From contig NW_006281109.1 in assembly GCF_000203795.2 (NCBI RefSeq), positions 10,001-74,000 of the forward strand: 64,000 nucleotides of DNA, given 5' to 3'. The notes beneath the pieces were generated by a model. It had not been told where the DNA came from. It did not search any database and saw nothing but the letters and a program-made list of their open reading frames with translations. Source of the stretch: Batrachochytrium dendrobatidis JAM81. Its lineage: Eukaryota > Chytridiomycota > Chytridiomycetes > Rhizophydiales. The translations under genes and the position numbers were made by a program. Positions 34,716 through 46,889 of this stretch are shown piece after piece. Position 1 is the first letter of the stretch; each line of letters begins with the position of its first letter.

Positions 34716-35162
34716 ATGTCAATGGAATATGTGCAAATATTAAACATGGGTTTGTGGATACTGTCAGATTGTCAGATTATCAAAACCAGCCGAATCATTC
34801 GTATCATTTGAATCAAATAGTCTAGTGGTACCAATGAGTTGGTGTCAAATGCAATGTGTTGATTGGTAACCCAAAATGTCAATATACACAATTGCATGGA
34901 TTCAGCAATGATCAATACAATGTATGGTAGTTGATTTGTGCAATATGATCAAGTCATTAGTCTAATACACATGGTTTAACAATACAGGATGTTTATTGAA
35001 TGAATGACAAATGACAAGTAAACTAACATGCAATACACGCTGCATTACAACATATCCTGGATGAGGCTGTCGATAACCCACTGAGCTGCAACAATGTGAC
35101 AAGTCTGATTGAAAAGTTTGTTGCTGAACATCAGAATCTTGAAAAGCTGCATCATGTTCAGA

Positions 35163-35753
35163 TTATGGCAATGCTTGCATAAAACTATCAAGGAAGAACT
35201 TGTGACATTTTTCATACGCAGAAGTTGTTTTTGGTGAAGTAGGATCACCATTCGTTGATGGATCCAGACTCATGTACTGTTTAAGTTCTCCCATTAAAAA
35301 CTTATTTTCGTCAATCAAAGACAAACTTTTATCCATGCGTTCCTGCTTCTCAGCTTCAAGTTTTACAAGAATGCCGCTATGCATCTTAAGCTCGGCTTCG
35401 GCAGCACTTAACCCATTGTCCGAAGTTTGTTTCATAGTCTCGACTTTTTGCTGCAGCTCAGTAGTCAATCCTTTTTCAAAACTAATGTAATAACTTACGA
35501 GTTCAAGTTTTTTAAACATTTTTTCGATTTTAGCATGGGTTTTTCCAGAGTCCTTGATATACGACACTTCAGTATCATCGAATGGACCGCAATATTCCTT
35601 AAGATCTGCTGATGTAGGATATTCTGGAGAGTCAGATCCATCAGCTGGAGTGCTGGTCTCAGCACTCGTGGCCGAACTGGGGTAAACTGGACTAGCTGTA
35701 GTAACTGAGCAGACAGCAAGGATCGATGACAGTAGGGCAATTGAGAATTTCAT
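35163..35753 (-). CDS. Small secreted coiled-coil protein (MKFS variant)
   Basis: 196 residues, ATG at 35753. Signal peptide MKFSIALLSSILAVCSVTTA, a Ser/Thr/Pro-rich linker, then a long charged helical region (residues ~60-165) with heptad-like Leu/Lys/Glu spacing and a final Cys-containing segment. Same overall plan as 20907-21707 and 50078-50974 but shorter and without their basic tail. Leader motif GAGCAAGTTGTAAT (plus strand, 35768-35781) and TATA box (TATAAATA, minus strand, 35813-35820). Function unknown; secretion inferred. Confidence 0.8.
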   Translation of the reverse strand: MKFSIALLSSILAVCSVTTASPVYPSSATSAETSTPADGSDSPEYPTSADLKEYCGPFDDTEVSYIKDSGKTHAKIEKMFKKLELVSYYISFEKGLTTELQQKVETMKQTSDNGLSAAEAELKMHSGILVKLEAEKQERMDKSLSLIDENKFLMGELKQYMSLDPSTNGDPTSPKTTSAYEKCHKFFLDSFMQALP

Positions 35754-35767
35754 TTTGGTGGTTGGTT

Positions 35768-35820
35768 GAGCAAGTTGTAATGAATGTCATTTAACACGTC
35801 GATTTGGTGTCGTATTTATA
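35768..35820 (-). promoter_or_regulatory. Leader motif and TATA box of the secreted gene at 35163
   Basis: Same ATTACAACTTGCTC leader element (minus strand) as the gene at 20907, with TATAAATA about 60 bases before the ATG. Confidence 0.5.
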
Positions 35821-35821
35821 C

Positions 35822-37499
35822 ACATTATTGGCGGGTAATATTAAAAGCATGTTCCTTGAATGGCCGCTCCAACGTATTGGCTTTATTTCATTTATCGCAT
35901 TTATTTCCAGAGTTGGCATTGATTTACTGCTATGAATGTCAAGGTAACTTTAAAGGGATCTCCCTTTATACAATCGCCCGTTGCTTGATTTAAACCCTGA
36001 TATCAAGATTGGTGACCAGAGTATATTGCCGCACTATGATGCCGCTACATAGCACATTCCAGGTGATATCATTACATGACGATACACAAGCAATATTGTC
36101 CATGCACTCCATTTATGTTGCAAACACTCGAGATCTCGCCTGTTCGACAACACATTATCACCAATACAATAGTATGTGGCATGATCATATTGCACCAATC
36201 AACTAGTATACGATCACTGGATACACCACACGTTGGTGTTTACCACTGTATATGTGTGATGTGTATTGGTTATAGTCCATGATAACGAGTTTATGCATAC
36301 TGCTCACATCACACATCAAACCGACTCAGTGATATGCAAGTGTTGCAGTTTGACCAAATCGCAATCACCCATACGCATAGCAGTTATCACATATTGTCGA
36401 CTGTCTAACTCGTTGACATTCAAACCGTGCCATCACTAGTCACAATATAATGGTTGACATGATTCAAACATGTCGTGGTTTAATGATGCTCTGCATTCAA
36501 CTCGACTTGATTCATCAACTTGGATATTCATGTAATATTGGGTTTGTATCATCACGTTGGACTCGTTATCAAACACCTTGATGTGTCCATGCAACACAAA
36601 CTTGATATACACACATTGGTTACTGTTTGACATGACTGGGTTGATCATACATACCAGACAATGCAACTGTATTAGTTGTATGATACAATCAATCATGGTT
36701 GGTTCATCACCATCAAATATCAAATGTTGATCACGTATGCATTGATTTGTAATTGCATGGTCTGTTGGCAATGCACACTATGATATGATTGACAAGTTGT
36801 TGATTTGCAGTAATCAGATGTGCATCACCTGTAACATTGGATGCAATTGACGAGTTGTAACCACAAGTCAATAATCATCGATATGTTGGTGATTGTATTG
36901 ACTACATGATTGGTATTGATTAGTTGTCATGATCGATTGGTGAGCAATACAATCCACATTGATTATGACGTGTTGCAACTAGTTGATATATGCAGACTCG
37001 ACTGATGATCGAGTATATGTTGATGTGTAACTCTGTCATTGTTGGTTTGGATTGATCGTTGCTACTGCTTGTATATGCAGTGTATACATGTGTGATGTAT
37101 TGGATATCGATGTTGTGTATGTTGGACAATATTCATGATTCAAGCATCGACAGTCAAACATTGATTAACCAACAGTTGTACGATTATACAACTGGTCCGT
37201 GTATTGAAAACTGGTCAACCTCGATCCGGTTGTAGTTGAAACGGTGTATCACAGGACTCGAAAGTTGACAGTATTGTTGTGGTGTAATATTAGCAACTAC
37301 GCACAGCTTGACATGAACCACAAAATAATCAAACACACAATCGCATATCTTGTCAATGTTGCATTGCATTGCATTGCATCAAAACTAATACTGACTCCAA
37401 TATGTCTCCCGTTGTTGATTACAATGTGTTTGTGACAATATAACCATCCAAACACTTTTATATTTACATTTTGCTGTTGATAGATTTGCAACAACAAGA
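35822..37499. other. Intergenic with repeat fragments and a minus-strand ORF fragment
   Basis: 36436-36771 (-) is a 111-codon frame without recognised domain and probably debris. 37140-37275 is an inverted copy of 46000-46115. Nothing else can be named. Confidence 0.4.
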
Positions 37500-37523
37500 T
37501 TGTCAAAAAACAAGTTTTTAGTC

Positions 37524-37898
37524 ATGCAAGGACCAGTCTCAGTGTTTACAGCAACAAAAACATTCAATCTCGGAGCCAACCAACAACAATCATTTTTCAA
37601 GTCATGGATATATTTTGCAATAAACTTTGAATATTTGCCAATTCCAACTTTAACAAGGTTTAACAAGGTAGACATTTATTGGCTTTGTTTGTATGAAAAT
37701 ATGTTGCTTGAAACAAATACAAATCTTGCCGCTCTTTTTTTAAACTGGATTGCTGCATATCATATCGTTCAATATCTGTTTTTTAGTTTGTGTGCAATAA
37801 CGAGGTGTGTTGATAATGCTCCTGATTGTGTTGGAAATAGCAGTATGAATTTTCACCATCACTTTTATTTGGAAACATTAAAAACAAGCATATTATAA
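37524..37898 (+). CDS. Hypothetical ORF with a membrane-like segment, possibly partial
   Basis: 124 codons from the ATG at 37524; the frame opens eight codons earlier. The middle has a hydrophobic, membrane-like stretch (around LAALFLNWIAAYHIVQYLFF), with aromatic-rich sequence before it and Cys/His residues after. No signal peptide and no recognised domain. Composition is more protein-like than neighbouring frames, but there are no paralogues in the window and it could be a gene fragment. Confidence 0.3.
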   Translation: MQGPVSVFTATKTFNLGANQQQSFFKSWIYFAINFEYLPIPTLTRFNKVDIYWLCLYENMLLETNTNLAALFLNWIAAYHIVQYLFFSLCAITRCVDNAPDCVGNSSMNFHHHFYLETLKTSIL

Positions 37899-39089
37899 CC
37901 ATATTCAATGGTAAAAACGGGAGTGATTGGGCAATTCACAAGCATGCACATAAAGCCGTATGATAAGACTGTGATATCAATGAATCCAATGGTCAAATGT
38001 TTGCTCAATAGACATTTTTACATTATACATGAAAAATTCGATAACGTTGCAAGTAGCATCTCTTTTTGAAATACAAACTTGATGAAAAGCGTTCAAAATG
38101 GTTGAATTCAAAGAATAAACGGCAATGCAACAATCAAGAGCAAAATCAGTCAATTACAGTTCAACACTCAATGTTCAACTCAGTTCAGGAAACAAATACA
38201 AACAAATCAGGAGTCTGATGAATAAAAGAGTTTTTGGAGAGTATTTCTGTTATTGAAAATCGGATAGTATATGCTATCAAAGATACATGTATTTTACACG
38301 AGATCAAACAGGTGTTACGAAACTATGTTGCTTCAACTTGGAAACACCAGTTATTGCATTTGATGATGTTTTGTCAGCTGAAACTTTAAAATAAGTTGCT
38401 TGACCTGTTTTCCAACACTATTGTGGAAAGATTGCTAAATTGAATATGTTGTATGAATTGAATTGATATGTTTCAAGAAAACAGTGTCAGAATCACTTGT
38501 TTTACACAATTTTGGATAAAATCAACTGTGAATGTTGACAAAAATGGCTTGGTAATGATTTGATTGAAAGAATGAGTGGCGGAATTATAGCGTACAAATG
38601 ATACGACTTTTATAGATGTCTGTTTTAAGTAGTATCGTGAATATACAGGAACTTGTGAATGAATAGCGCAAAATACTAACCATTGTTGTTTTAATGTCAA
38701 AATTTGATTACATTGACAAACACACCGTTATTATACATTGTATGATAATGCAATAATACCATATTTGTCATTATTTTGACTATACAAGACACGATTGAAA
38801 TCAACTAAAGTATCCAGTTGAATCTAGCCAGGACATTATATTTGCACAATTAGCTTGATTTGCTAATCATGTGATATATTTATAATCCTTCATCCAGACA
38901 CAAAGGTTACAGATTATACTAAAACAAGGGAAATATCACACAATCAAACATGGATACACTACATTAAATATACATATAGTAGCAGTTTGTCACTAATGAA
39001 TTGTATTCAGTCGAGTTTATTGAGAGTCTGTTTGTGACTCTTGACAGTGTCGTGAGTGTTTTCAGGCACGACTGCTTGATCAGTTGTGG
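37899..39089. other. Intergenic, 3' flank of pseudoprotease C at its right end
   Basis: 38930-39089 matches the 3' flank of copy D (51525-51680) and, inverted, of copy B. No gene recognised between 37900 and 38900. Confidence 0.45.
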
Positions 39090-40674
39090 TTATGGTTTCC
39101 TTTTGCGAATAAATGTACCACCTGAGCCTGAACCACTTGGTTGTTTATGCAATCTAACAGTATGCATCAAATTCATAATCAATACCAATATCAATCGATA
39201 CACTCACACATCAATACCAAACAACTTACTGTGTTAATGGCCAGAGCACCTGATCATTGTTTGAAATAGTAGGATATCCATCAGTCGCAGTTTCGCATCC
39301 ACATCCAGGACCAAACCCAATGCGTTTATGTGCTCGATCAAATGTGACTGCAAGTTGGGTCATAAATGATATACCGAGAACTGCATGATCCTTTGAACCA
39401 GCTTTTACAGCAAATCTAACTATAATCCAACATGTATGTCAGCTAGGTTAATCAAACAACACGTATTGCATGCAATTGTCGAATATTTACATTTTTCAGA
39501 ATCATATCTCCACATATAGTCTTTGGAACCCAATTTGATTGTTACAACGGAGTTGCGATTTTCATCAGTTACGGGGGTTTGAGCAAACATTGTAATTGTA
39601 AGCGTTGGTAGCTTGCCCCAATTGATATTGTAGTTGGATTTGAACATTGGAGAATTTGCTTGTAGTTTTTTTTTAATTTCTTCTTTGTCGAGTTTGCGCC
39701 TAAGTAATATGTTTTTAGAAGTGATCGCATTACTATTAAGAATAGCATCAACCAACGCTGCCACGACTGTTTCAGGGAAAAGTGCGTATAAAAAGCATGT
39801 TTCCACACGCGAGTACAAAGTACGTCCATCTTTTCCTTGTTTTTTTTGGAATTCATCAGGCAGCTCCGCTGGTCTGCCATTGACTAGTACACTCTTGATG
39901 TTGACACTAAATTGATTGTTTGATGGCGATTCTACCCATGCAACACTTGTTCCATCCGTTTCGCATTTTGCAGTTATGTCCGTGTTTCCTATATTGATGA
40001 AACTTTCATGCAACATGTCATACTGACACAATTGAAGACTAACCTCGTTATTGGGAATGGCACCACCATTGTACAAAGCATCCATTGCAGTGACTCGTGA
40101 ATGTTGATTTGGAAACGAGTGATAGCCAATTCCAAATACTCCTTGCTTGAGTGTTCCACCAATACCAACTATATCTGCCGATTGTCTTTCAACTGCAACT
40201 ACTGGTAAATTGATGCCAGTTATCCCAGTACCTGGAATCGTCACAACGGCTGTGGATGTAACTCCATTATACTCATCGCCTTTGTACTTTATACTAACGG
40301 GTTCCCCACTTGAAATACTTTGTATAGCTAAACCTACATCGTTGCTTGAACTAGGAAGTGGTACCACTATATCAAAAACTGATGATTCGACTTGTAAATT
40401 CAACTATTTTAAACAACGCGACAAGTGTGAGATTGATATCAATGTAATATTGTTGACATCAAACTACAATGCATGACATGATACATACATCAACTCCATG
40501 AACATTAAATCTCATTCTGTAACATTGACCAGCATCACCACCCAATTCAACGGGTGATCGTTTTGATAGCCTATTGCTTGATTGACTGTCAATCCCAGAA
40601 GGTGATTCCAATGCAAGTCGAACTGCAGCAACCGCTTGTAACGCAAGTAGAATGCATTCTAGAGTAATCAGCAT
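39090..40674 (-). CDS. Secreted pepsin-like (A1) protein, predicted non-catalytic, copy C
   Basis: Exons 40489-40674, 39491-40403, 39230-39419 and 39090-39153 keep frame and give 450 residues. The start ATG at 40674 matches the paralogues; an ATG 14 codons upstream also exists. Signal peptide, SKR/SP site, a diverged FGIGY motif and CGCE C-terminus as in the family. This copy has lost even the first catalytic Asp: the motif reads ESSV (Glu at residue 68). The second site reads R-V-E. Intron 2 uses donor GTAAAT and acceptor TATAG, unlike copy A. The tail is the short basic type (FIRKRKP), like copy A. Its upstream region is an inverted copy of that of B. Confidence 0.84.
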
Positions 40675-40719
40675 TGTATCGAGTAGTGTGATGAAAGTGT
40701 TTTGGATCTGGTACATGAT

Positions 40720-40740
40720 TGCCGTTTTATAACAACGGCA
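40720..40740 (-). promoter_or_regulatory. Conserved dyad (TGCCGTT-7-AACGGCA) upstream of gene C
   Basis: 7-bp perfect inverted repeat 46-66 bases before the ATG. TATAAATA (minus strand) lies near 40776-40783 and the CACCCT palindrome at 40823-40836. Confidence 0.6.
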
Positions 40741-42440
40741 GTTTTAAGGGTGACAGTCGGCAATCTCCAAATGGGTATTTATAAAACACAAAAACACCAT
40801 GTAGGGTGAGCAAACCCAGAAACACCCTGTAGGGCGAATCAATACACAGACATTTCTGCTAGTGGAAAATCAATTTCAGTAGTATACTGTGTTGATATTT
40901 CCAATTGTGGTCATGTATCCAGTGGTCAGGTATTGTCAGATTATCACCCTGATTATGGATAGTTATCATCACACATACAATCCATTACTACAGCATATAC
41001 TGTCACTGTATACCAAATATTTGACTGATTGTTCAATTGGTCGTGTTTTGGATCACTCGGACACAACAGCATCAAACAGCCTGTTGCAGTATTTCAAACC
41101 ATGACTTTTCCATTGGTATGACTGCATGGTCATTTTAGATTAATGTAGACTGTACACATCAAACATTGCTGATCGTGCCACAACATGATCAACATCAAAC
41201 TCGGCAAGCTGTCGTTGATACACCGAATGAGTGACGTTGTACTATAATTGAATTGGAGATTGGCAGGTCGTTCAACAAACTGGCCGTGTCGACAGGTCAG
41301 ATTGTCATCGTGTACATGAACCACAATGGATGATCATGTCATTCAAATCAGCACACAATCTACTGATATATGCAATACAACACCACCAATACAATACAAA
41401 CCCAATCACAAATGTGGTGTTGAATCCAATGCATGCGAGTACTTTTTAAACACATGATACACACTGATGGTGATGGTTGCTGACAGTCACATTGCAGTGT
41501 ACATGTCCAATAGTGTCCACTGTCATGTCGATTGTTGCTATCCGTGACATCCAACTGTACTTGTATTCACCAAACGTGCACAACATCTAGGGTTGGCTGC
41601 CAGATGCTCTCATGTTTGGCATACAACTAGTCACCATCAGACCAAGCGTATACGCTAGTACAGCGCCATGAATCTATTGGCAAGTGGTTTCGATTTTATT
41701 CTGGCGCGTTGAGGGTTGGATGTGTACCAGACACAATGTTGTGGATATAACTGAGCCACAACAGGGTGATATCATGCATAATGGTACGGTCTGTATCTGT
41801 TTGGTAGATATGCAACCATATATATGACAGCCCAATCCGTCTTTTATCACGGGTTGGTTTTAGAAATGTCTGTTATTTTGGTTGATACATGTTTCTTGCA
41901 TAGATTGGTAGTATTGTATGTATTTAGTCTGATTCCATTGTAAACAGTCTGGTTGATTACTCATTCACTGCTAATAACCCGTTTGTACAACATAATCGAT
42001 CATTTGCCCAGTATCGAGTATTTCCAAATACAAACTTGAATGAAAAGTATTGCCACAATACTGATCAACTGTATTACTGTTTACACTGTGGTATTATTGA
42101 TGTATTGGAATGTTTGGTGTTCAAATACACAATGATAATGGTAGTACAAATCATGGCAGTTGTACAAACTAAATGTGATTAAAGCCAATAATAATGTCAG
42201 ACAAGATTGGATAATGAATTAGCGTGTAAATCATCAACATTGACCAAGATTGATTGAAATGGTGAGATTGAGTTGGATGGTGATGAACACAACAAATGTG
42301 TGTATAGAGTTGTATTGACAGCATCGACAGTCAAACACAATACATGAATGTGGGTTCAAACTTGGTGATCGTACAATGTATGATTACTAAGAGTGCACAA
42401 AGTGTAGATTCAACATTATAGTCTGATTGTGTGTCATATG
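40741..42440. repeat. Far-upstream block of pseudoprotease C; inverted copy of 16600-18247
   Basis: Matches the reverse complement of the sequence upstream of copy B almost throughout; 40741-41570 also matches 53483-54306 directly. No coding sequence supported. Confidence 0.75.
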
Positions 42441-43169
42441 ATGGTTGTTGTGTTGATTCAAGAATCGACAGTGTTTATCCAACCAATACAGCCAATATCA
42501 CCACTCAACTCAACGAATGATCGTTTAATGGCATGTTATTGGACTGACAATTTCAAAAGTCAATTTAAACAATATTTGTAATATAAAGTTTGGATTACAA
42601 TGTACATTCAAGGTTTCATTCCTGTACTGAAATGATTAAATAACTGCAGCCATATCATTCAGCCATACAAATATGTACCAATCAAACAACCACAATTAAA
42701 CTACACACTTTGGTAGTATACATGGAATATTGATACCAGTTTCTTGACTGTCAATTACTGCTAAATGTGTCCATAGTTGTCACACACTGTTTATTCGAGA
42801 TGTGCAATCCTGGACAAAATACTTGGTGTACAATAGTGGATGACCTGAAAGGATTGGTTGCTTACCGTGCCAGATTCATGCTCTGACTCGAATGAATACA
42901 ATTGATGAGATTCACCCATAATCACTGCTATATTTTGTCCAAGATTGTAAAAATGAATCAATGCCATTAAAACTGAAACTGAATAAATAGTACTTGAAAT
43001 TTGCAATGATTTGGTTGATTTTTGTGTAGTACATGCCAACATCTAGTCAACGTTCATTTATTGCAATCAACCACTTGCTGAATTCAATAAAATCAATACT
43101 TGAACTCATGTTTTACACCTTCTACATTTATGACTGATAAATAGTAAAATGTAAATACTAACCAGGTTT
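42441..43169. other. Intergenic with a minus-strand ORF fragment
   Basis: 42791-43042 (-) is an 83-codon fragment resembling part of 9686-9931. 42465-42545 resembles a decayed piece of pseudoprotease exon 1 (SPVEL-type region). Otherwise empty. Confidence 0.35.
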
Positions 43170-45278
43170 TTAAAACTTGATTCTTGCATGAGCCGACTCG
43201 TCCAACTTTCCACCCCATTCTAACACCAATGATTCAAGTTCATCATAGTTTGCAATGCGTTTGTTGTAGCGCTGTTCAATGACCTTGCCTGCCAAATCCG
43301 TTTGCTCATGATTGGTACCGCAGAATATTTGTTTGATCGAGATTTTCAATGCAGAATTGACATCAATGGCCATAGAACAACCTGGATGATCATAGAGTGA
43401 ACCATGAAAATACAGAGAATCTGATGCAGAAACAAAATACGTTGAATCTGGAACATGGTTAATGTTAATCTGTGAATATATGCTCATCAGACCAAAAACA
43501 GAGTCCAACTTGAGCCCGTTTAAAAATGCTGGCGGGTTCGGTAATTTCGATCGGAAAGTGGTCAGATCCGAGTTTGTAATATCAGAACCAAGTCGTTTTC
43601 GTTGATCCAAAACTATGATATAGCCAGAGTATTTTGCGCATTTCAGAATAAAGTATATATCCACTCCTGGTCCATTCTCACCATTGAGCACAATTTGCAA
43701 TGTCTCGCCGTCAACCCAGTCAACGAGACAACAGCTGTTGTGTTTCCGAGTGATCATCCGTGGCATATCAGGTCCATATTGCTCGTTTGATTGGAAAACT
43801 TCAGCAATTCTGATGTGAACTTGAGTATTGAAAATACCTGAATCAAATCGCGATCCACACAGTATATCAGACAAAGAAAGTATCGATATTCCCAATACAA
43901 GAAACGAGTTGATTCTGATACAGTAGAAACTAGCACCAAAATACTCCCATGGTGACCAACGAGTCATGTTGGAAAGTGGATATTCAACGTCAAGCGACAA
44001 ACCATTCAACGATGATAGGAGTGCCGCTTCAAATTGGTTTAGACCGACGCTTTGACTCAATGGCCTCTTCAAAGCCTGAACAATGATATGGAACGGTACA
44101 ATCACTTGACCATCATCTTGAATTTGACACATCCCGTTTGAAACCATTTGATTCCAAGTAAGGTTTCTTGCAGAAGGTAGCGATGATTCAGAAAACGGAC
44201 AGTTTAGTGGATATGTAACAGGCGTGTTTGTAAAAGAAATCGCCAGTAGCTTCAAAATATCAGCGAGTGGCAATTGAGGATATTGCAAATTTGAAAGCGC
44301 AACCATTCTTGCCTCCCGAAAATTGTGTTCGTTTAGATCAGCCAGTTTCATGGATACAACTTGTTTTGCAAACTCAGTCAGTAGTCTTGGCACTCCGCCT
44401 AGATAAAAGACATTTTGAGAAAAGGCTTCACTGACCACGAATCCACAGTGTGTATCCGAAATAAAAGGACAAATGACCTCCATTGATTCCATGTGAGTTA
44501 GAAACCGGATTGGCGTTCTCTCAATATTAGAATGTGATGGTTGAGCAATACGAATCATAATCAGGTCAGTTCCCGCCAACATACAGAAAAATGTAAGCCT
44601 TGACACTTTAGCACGATAAGAAGAATCACACAAGATATCCAGCAGAGAACTCAGTTTATCTTGACCGAGTTTTTGATACTCGTCGACTCCGACAAATAAA
44701 AGTATGTTGTCTCGAGTTTTCTGACTCCAATAAAGCTCAATGGTCGATAAAGCTAATTGCATTGTGAGCCCGCTTCTGTTTATTGGTGACTTTCCACGCA
44801 TCCAAACATCGAACATGTATTGCGCCTTGAAAACCGAATGGAGCAATCTCCAGGCAAATGAACATTTGATTCCAAGGAGCTTGTCAATCTCGCCATAGGC
44901 ATTCCCGTCATTTCCAAAAGAAACGATTGCCGAAAGTCGTTTGCCTTGGATCTTTGTCATGTCTAAAACTGTGGTAGAGCACTCTGTCATAAGTCGAGTT
45001 TTTCCCAATCCCGGTATACCAGTACAAACAGGAATACGTCTTGAATTCCGATCAATATTGCTGCGCTCTTGATGGGTGGCCATAAAGCATGATGCAATGT
45101 GCTGGAGCGATTTCTCTCGACCAGCCAGCGGAAATACAACTTTTTGATTAAGATTGGTTTGCTGCTGAGATAGCACTTGTTTGTCAGTCAAATCAACTGC
45201 AGAATTAACATTCGGCCCAGAAAGCCATTCCAAGAGATCAATGGCACCCATGGGAATTTGGTTTGGATTGGAAAACAT
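43170..45278 (-). CDS. CRN-type P-loop NTPase with nuclease-like C-terminus, no header domain
   Basis: 702 residues, single exon, ATG at 45278. Walker A GIPGLGKT at 87-94 and Walker B LLFVGVDEYQ at ~193-202, followed by a sensor-like LAGTD segment: an AAA/STAND-type NTPase. Around residues 545-600 is a segment with D-I-Y-F and V-L-D-Q-R-K spacing that resembles the PD-(D/E)XK nuclease fold used by CRN proteins. The ubiquitin-like header of 10283-12031 is absent, and no signal peptide is seen. The gene is intact with good length. It may be a host-type relative of CRN effectors or a CRN with a lost or distant header exon. Family assignment from motifs only. Confidence 0.75.
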   Translation of the reverse strand: MFSNPNQIPMGAIDLLEWLSGPNVNSAVDLTDKQVLSQQQTNLNQKVVFPLAGREKSLQHIASCFMATHQERSNIDRNSRRIPVCTGIPGLGKTRLMTECSTTVLDMTKIQGKRLSAIVSFGNDGNAYGEIDKLLGIKCSFAWRLLHSVFKAQYMFDVWMRGKSPINRSGLTMQLALSTIELYWSQKTRDNILLFVGVDEYQKLGQDKLSSLLDILCDSSYRAKVSRLTFFCMLAGTDLIMIRIAQPSHSNIERTPIRFLTHMESMEVICPFISDTHCGFVVSEAFSQNVFYLGGVPRLLTEFAKQVVSMKLADLNEHNFREARMVALSNLQYPQLPLADILKLLAISFTNTPVTYPLNCPFSESSLPSARNLTWNQMVSNGMCQIQDDGQVIVPFHIIVQALKRPLSQSVGLNQFEAALLSSLNGLSLDVEYPLSNMTRWSPWEYFGASFYCIRINSFLVLGISILSLSDILCGSRFDSGIFNTQVHIRIAEVFQSNEQYGPDMPRMITRKHNSCCLVDWVDGETLQIVLNGENGPGVDIYFILKCAKYSGYIIVLDQRKRLGSDITNSDLTTFRSKLPNPPAFLNGLKLDSVFGLMSIYSQININHVPDSTYFVSASDSLYFHGSLYDHPGCSMAIDVNSALKISIKQIFCGTNHEQTDLAGKVIEQRYNKRIANYDELESLVLEWGGKLDESAHARIKF

Positions 45279-45612
45279 TGCATCATCCGCATCACTCCTT
45301 GATTTTATAATCAGTGAATGAACGTAACAACCAACTGTATGTTGAATAGAGGCCAGGGGTTCATTCCCAGCAATGGATGGTGAGTTTGTCAGAGTCTATA
45401 GCATCAAGTTTCAATGAAAGTGCTTGTTTGGCTGCTGCAATTAGTTTCAATAAATTGTCGAATGGTCATCTCCTATACAACTCTGCATTAAAGTGGGTTT
45501 CAATTCCCACTGGTTGACTGCCGAGCTATTTGATACAAAACCTTTTGTCTTGCATTGTAATTTGTTGAAGAAAAGAAATGGCAAAATCCGACTTTAAATC
45601 CAAAATTTAATG

Positions 45613-45644
45613 GCGTGTGAAGAATGTAAGACAAATTCACACGC
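45613..45644. promoter_or_regulatory. Inverted repeat GCGTGTGAA-14-TTCACACGC upstream of the NTPase gene
   Basis: Perfect 9-bp arms about 335-365 bases upstream of the ATG at 45278. The right arm is the AAGACAAATTCACACG motif shared with the other two NTPase-type CRN loci. Confidence 0.5.
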
Positions 45645-46889
45645 TCTGAATATTGTTTAAGCATTTTTGTGTGAAATTAAAACTGTCAAATTAAACATTT
45701 GTCATGTGTTCATTTGTATTGTTTAATCGAGTGTCAATTCAACTCAATTGATTACGTCATTCATATAATGACTCGAGTCTTTTATTCAACATTTTAATGT
45801 CATTCATTGCTGGATTTGTAAATGTGTTACAAAACATGCTGAATCTGACAGGTGGATGGTGATTGTTCCTGTCAGCCAATGAATTGGATTGACTGCAATA
45901 TTGTTATTGATCGCAGTCACTGTTGGCCAATACATTTTAATACATTGACAGTCTCGACATCAACATTGCCAGCATTACACCACAACAATACTGTCAACTT
46001 TCAAGTCCTGTGATATACCGTTTCAACTATAACCAGATCGATGTTGATCACTTGTCAATACACGCACCAGTTGTATAATTGTACAACTGTTGGTTAATCA
46101 ATGTTTGACTGTCGATACTCGATATGTTTGGTATCGATTGTTGCAGCTGTCGAGTGCCGTCATTGGTCATGCATTACCAGTTGTGTGTGGTTGACATTGA
46201 TCATCATGACATGTATTCAAATGCAGCATACACCATGACATGTGTGACGTGTGTGATTGACTATAACTGATGTGGATTACAATCGATTGTGCATGGTAGT
46301 TTGATATCGATCGCAGTTGTTGATCGATACTCGGACTACCCGAGTTTGTATTTATGACTGGATGCTTGATTGGATACTTGACATGACTGGTCATATATGG
46401 TTTGTACAATAGTATGGATTGTACAATGATCACTGTCCAAATGTGCATGTCAAGATGTGCATGTCAAGTGCGTGTATAACCATGTTGACGATATTGGCCA
46501 GTTGACACATGCTGATCAACTCAACTGGTGTTGATTGTATACATTGTATGTATATACATGTATGGCTTGATCATTCGGATGTACATACTCGACATATATA
46601 CCGATACGACAATCAGGTCGATAATCAGGTCGACAGACACCATCACAGCCAGGTTGTATGTGAACAATGTTGTGATGTCGAGTGACTGGATCCAATTGCA
46701 GTGTATATACAACGAGTTGTGTTCAAATAATGTAATGAGTGCATCAATCCAGAATACAAGTCAACCATGACATACAATCATAATGTGTAGTCAATACAAC
46801 TATAAATTTGTAAACATAATGATTTATTGGCATGTAGTTTAAAAAGTAAATTTCAACAATTAATCAATATCATATTGTTTTGTACACGC
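45645..46889. repeat. Intergenic with repeats
   Basis: 46000-46115 is an inverted copy of 37140-37275. 46459-46790 is directly repeated at 49115-49470, with the inner ~300 bases nearly identical. No gene recognised. Confidence 0.6.

Noticed and set aside
46521..46770. Tyr/Ile-rich ORFs on both strands in the 46459-46790 repeat
   Set aside because: Open on both strands because of palindromic 'tatac/gtata' content, and the copy at 49115-49470 preserves the DNA but not a clearly selected frame.
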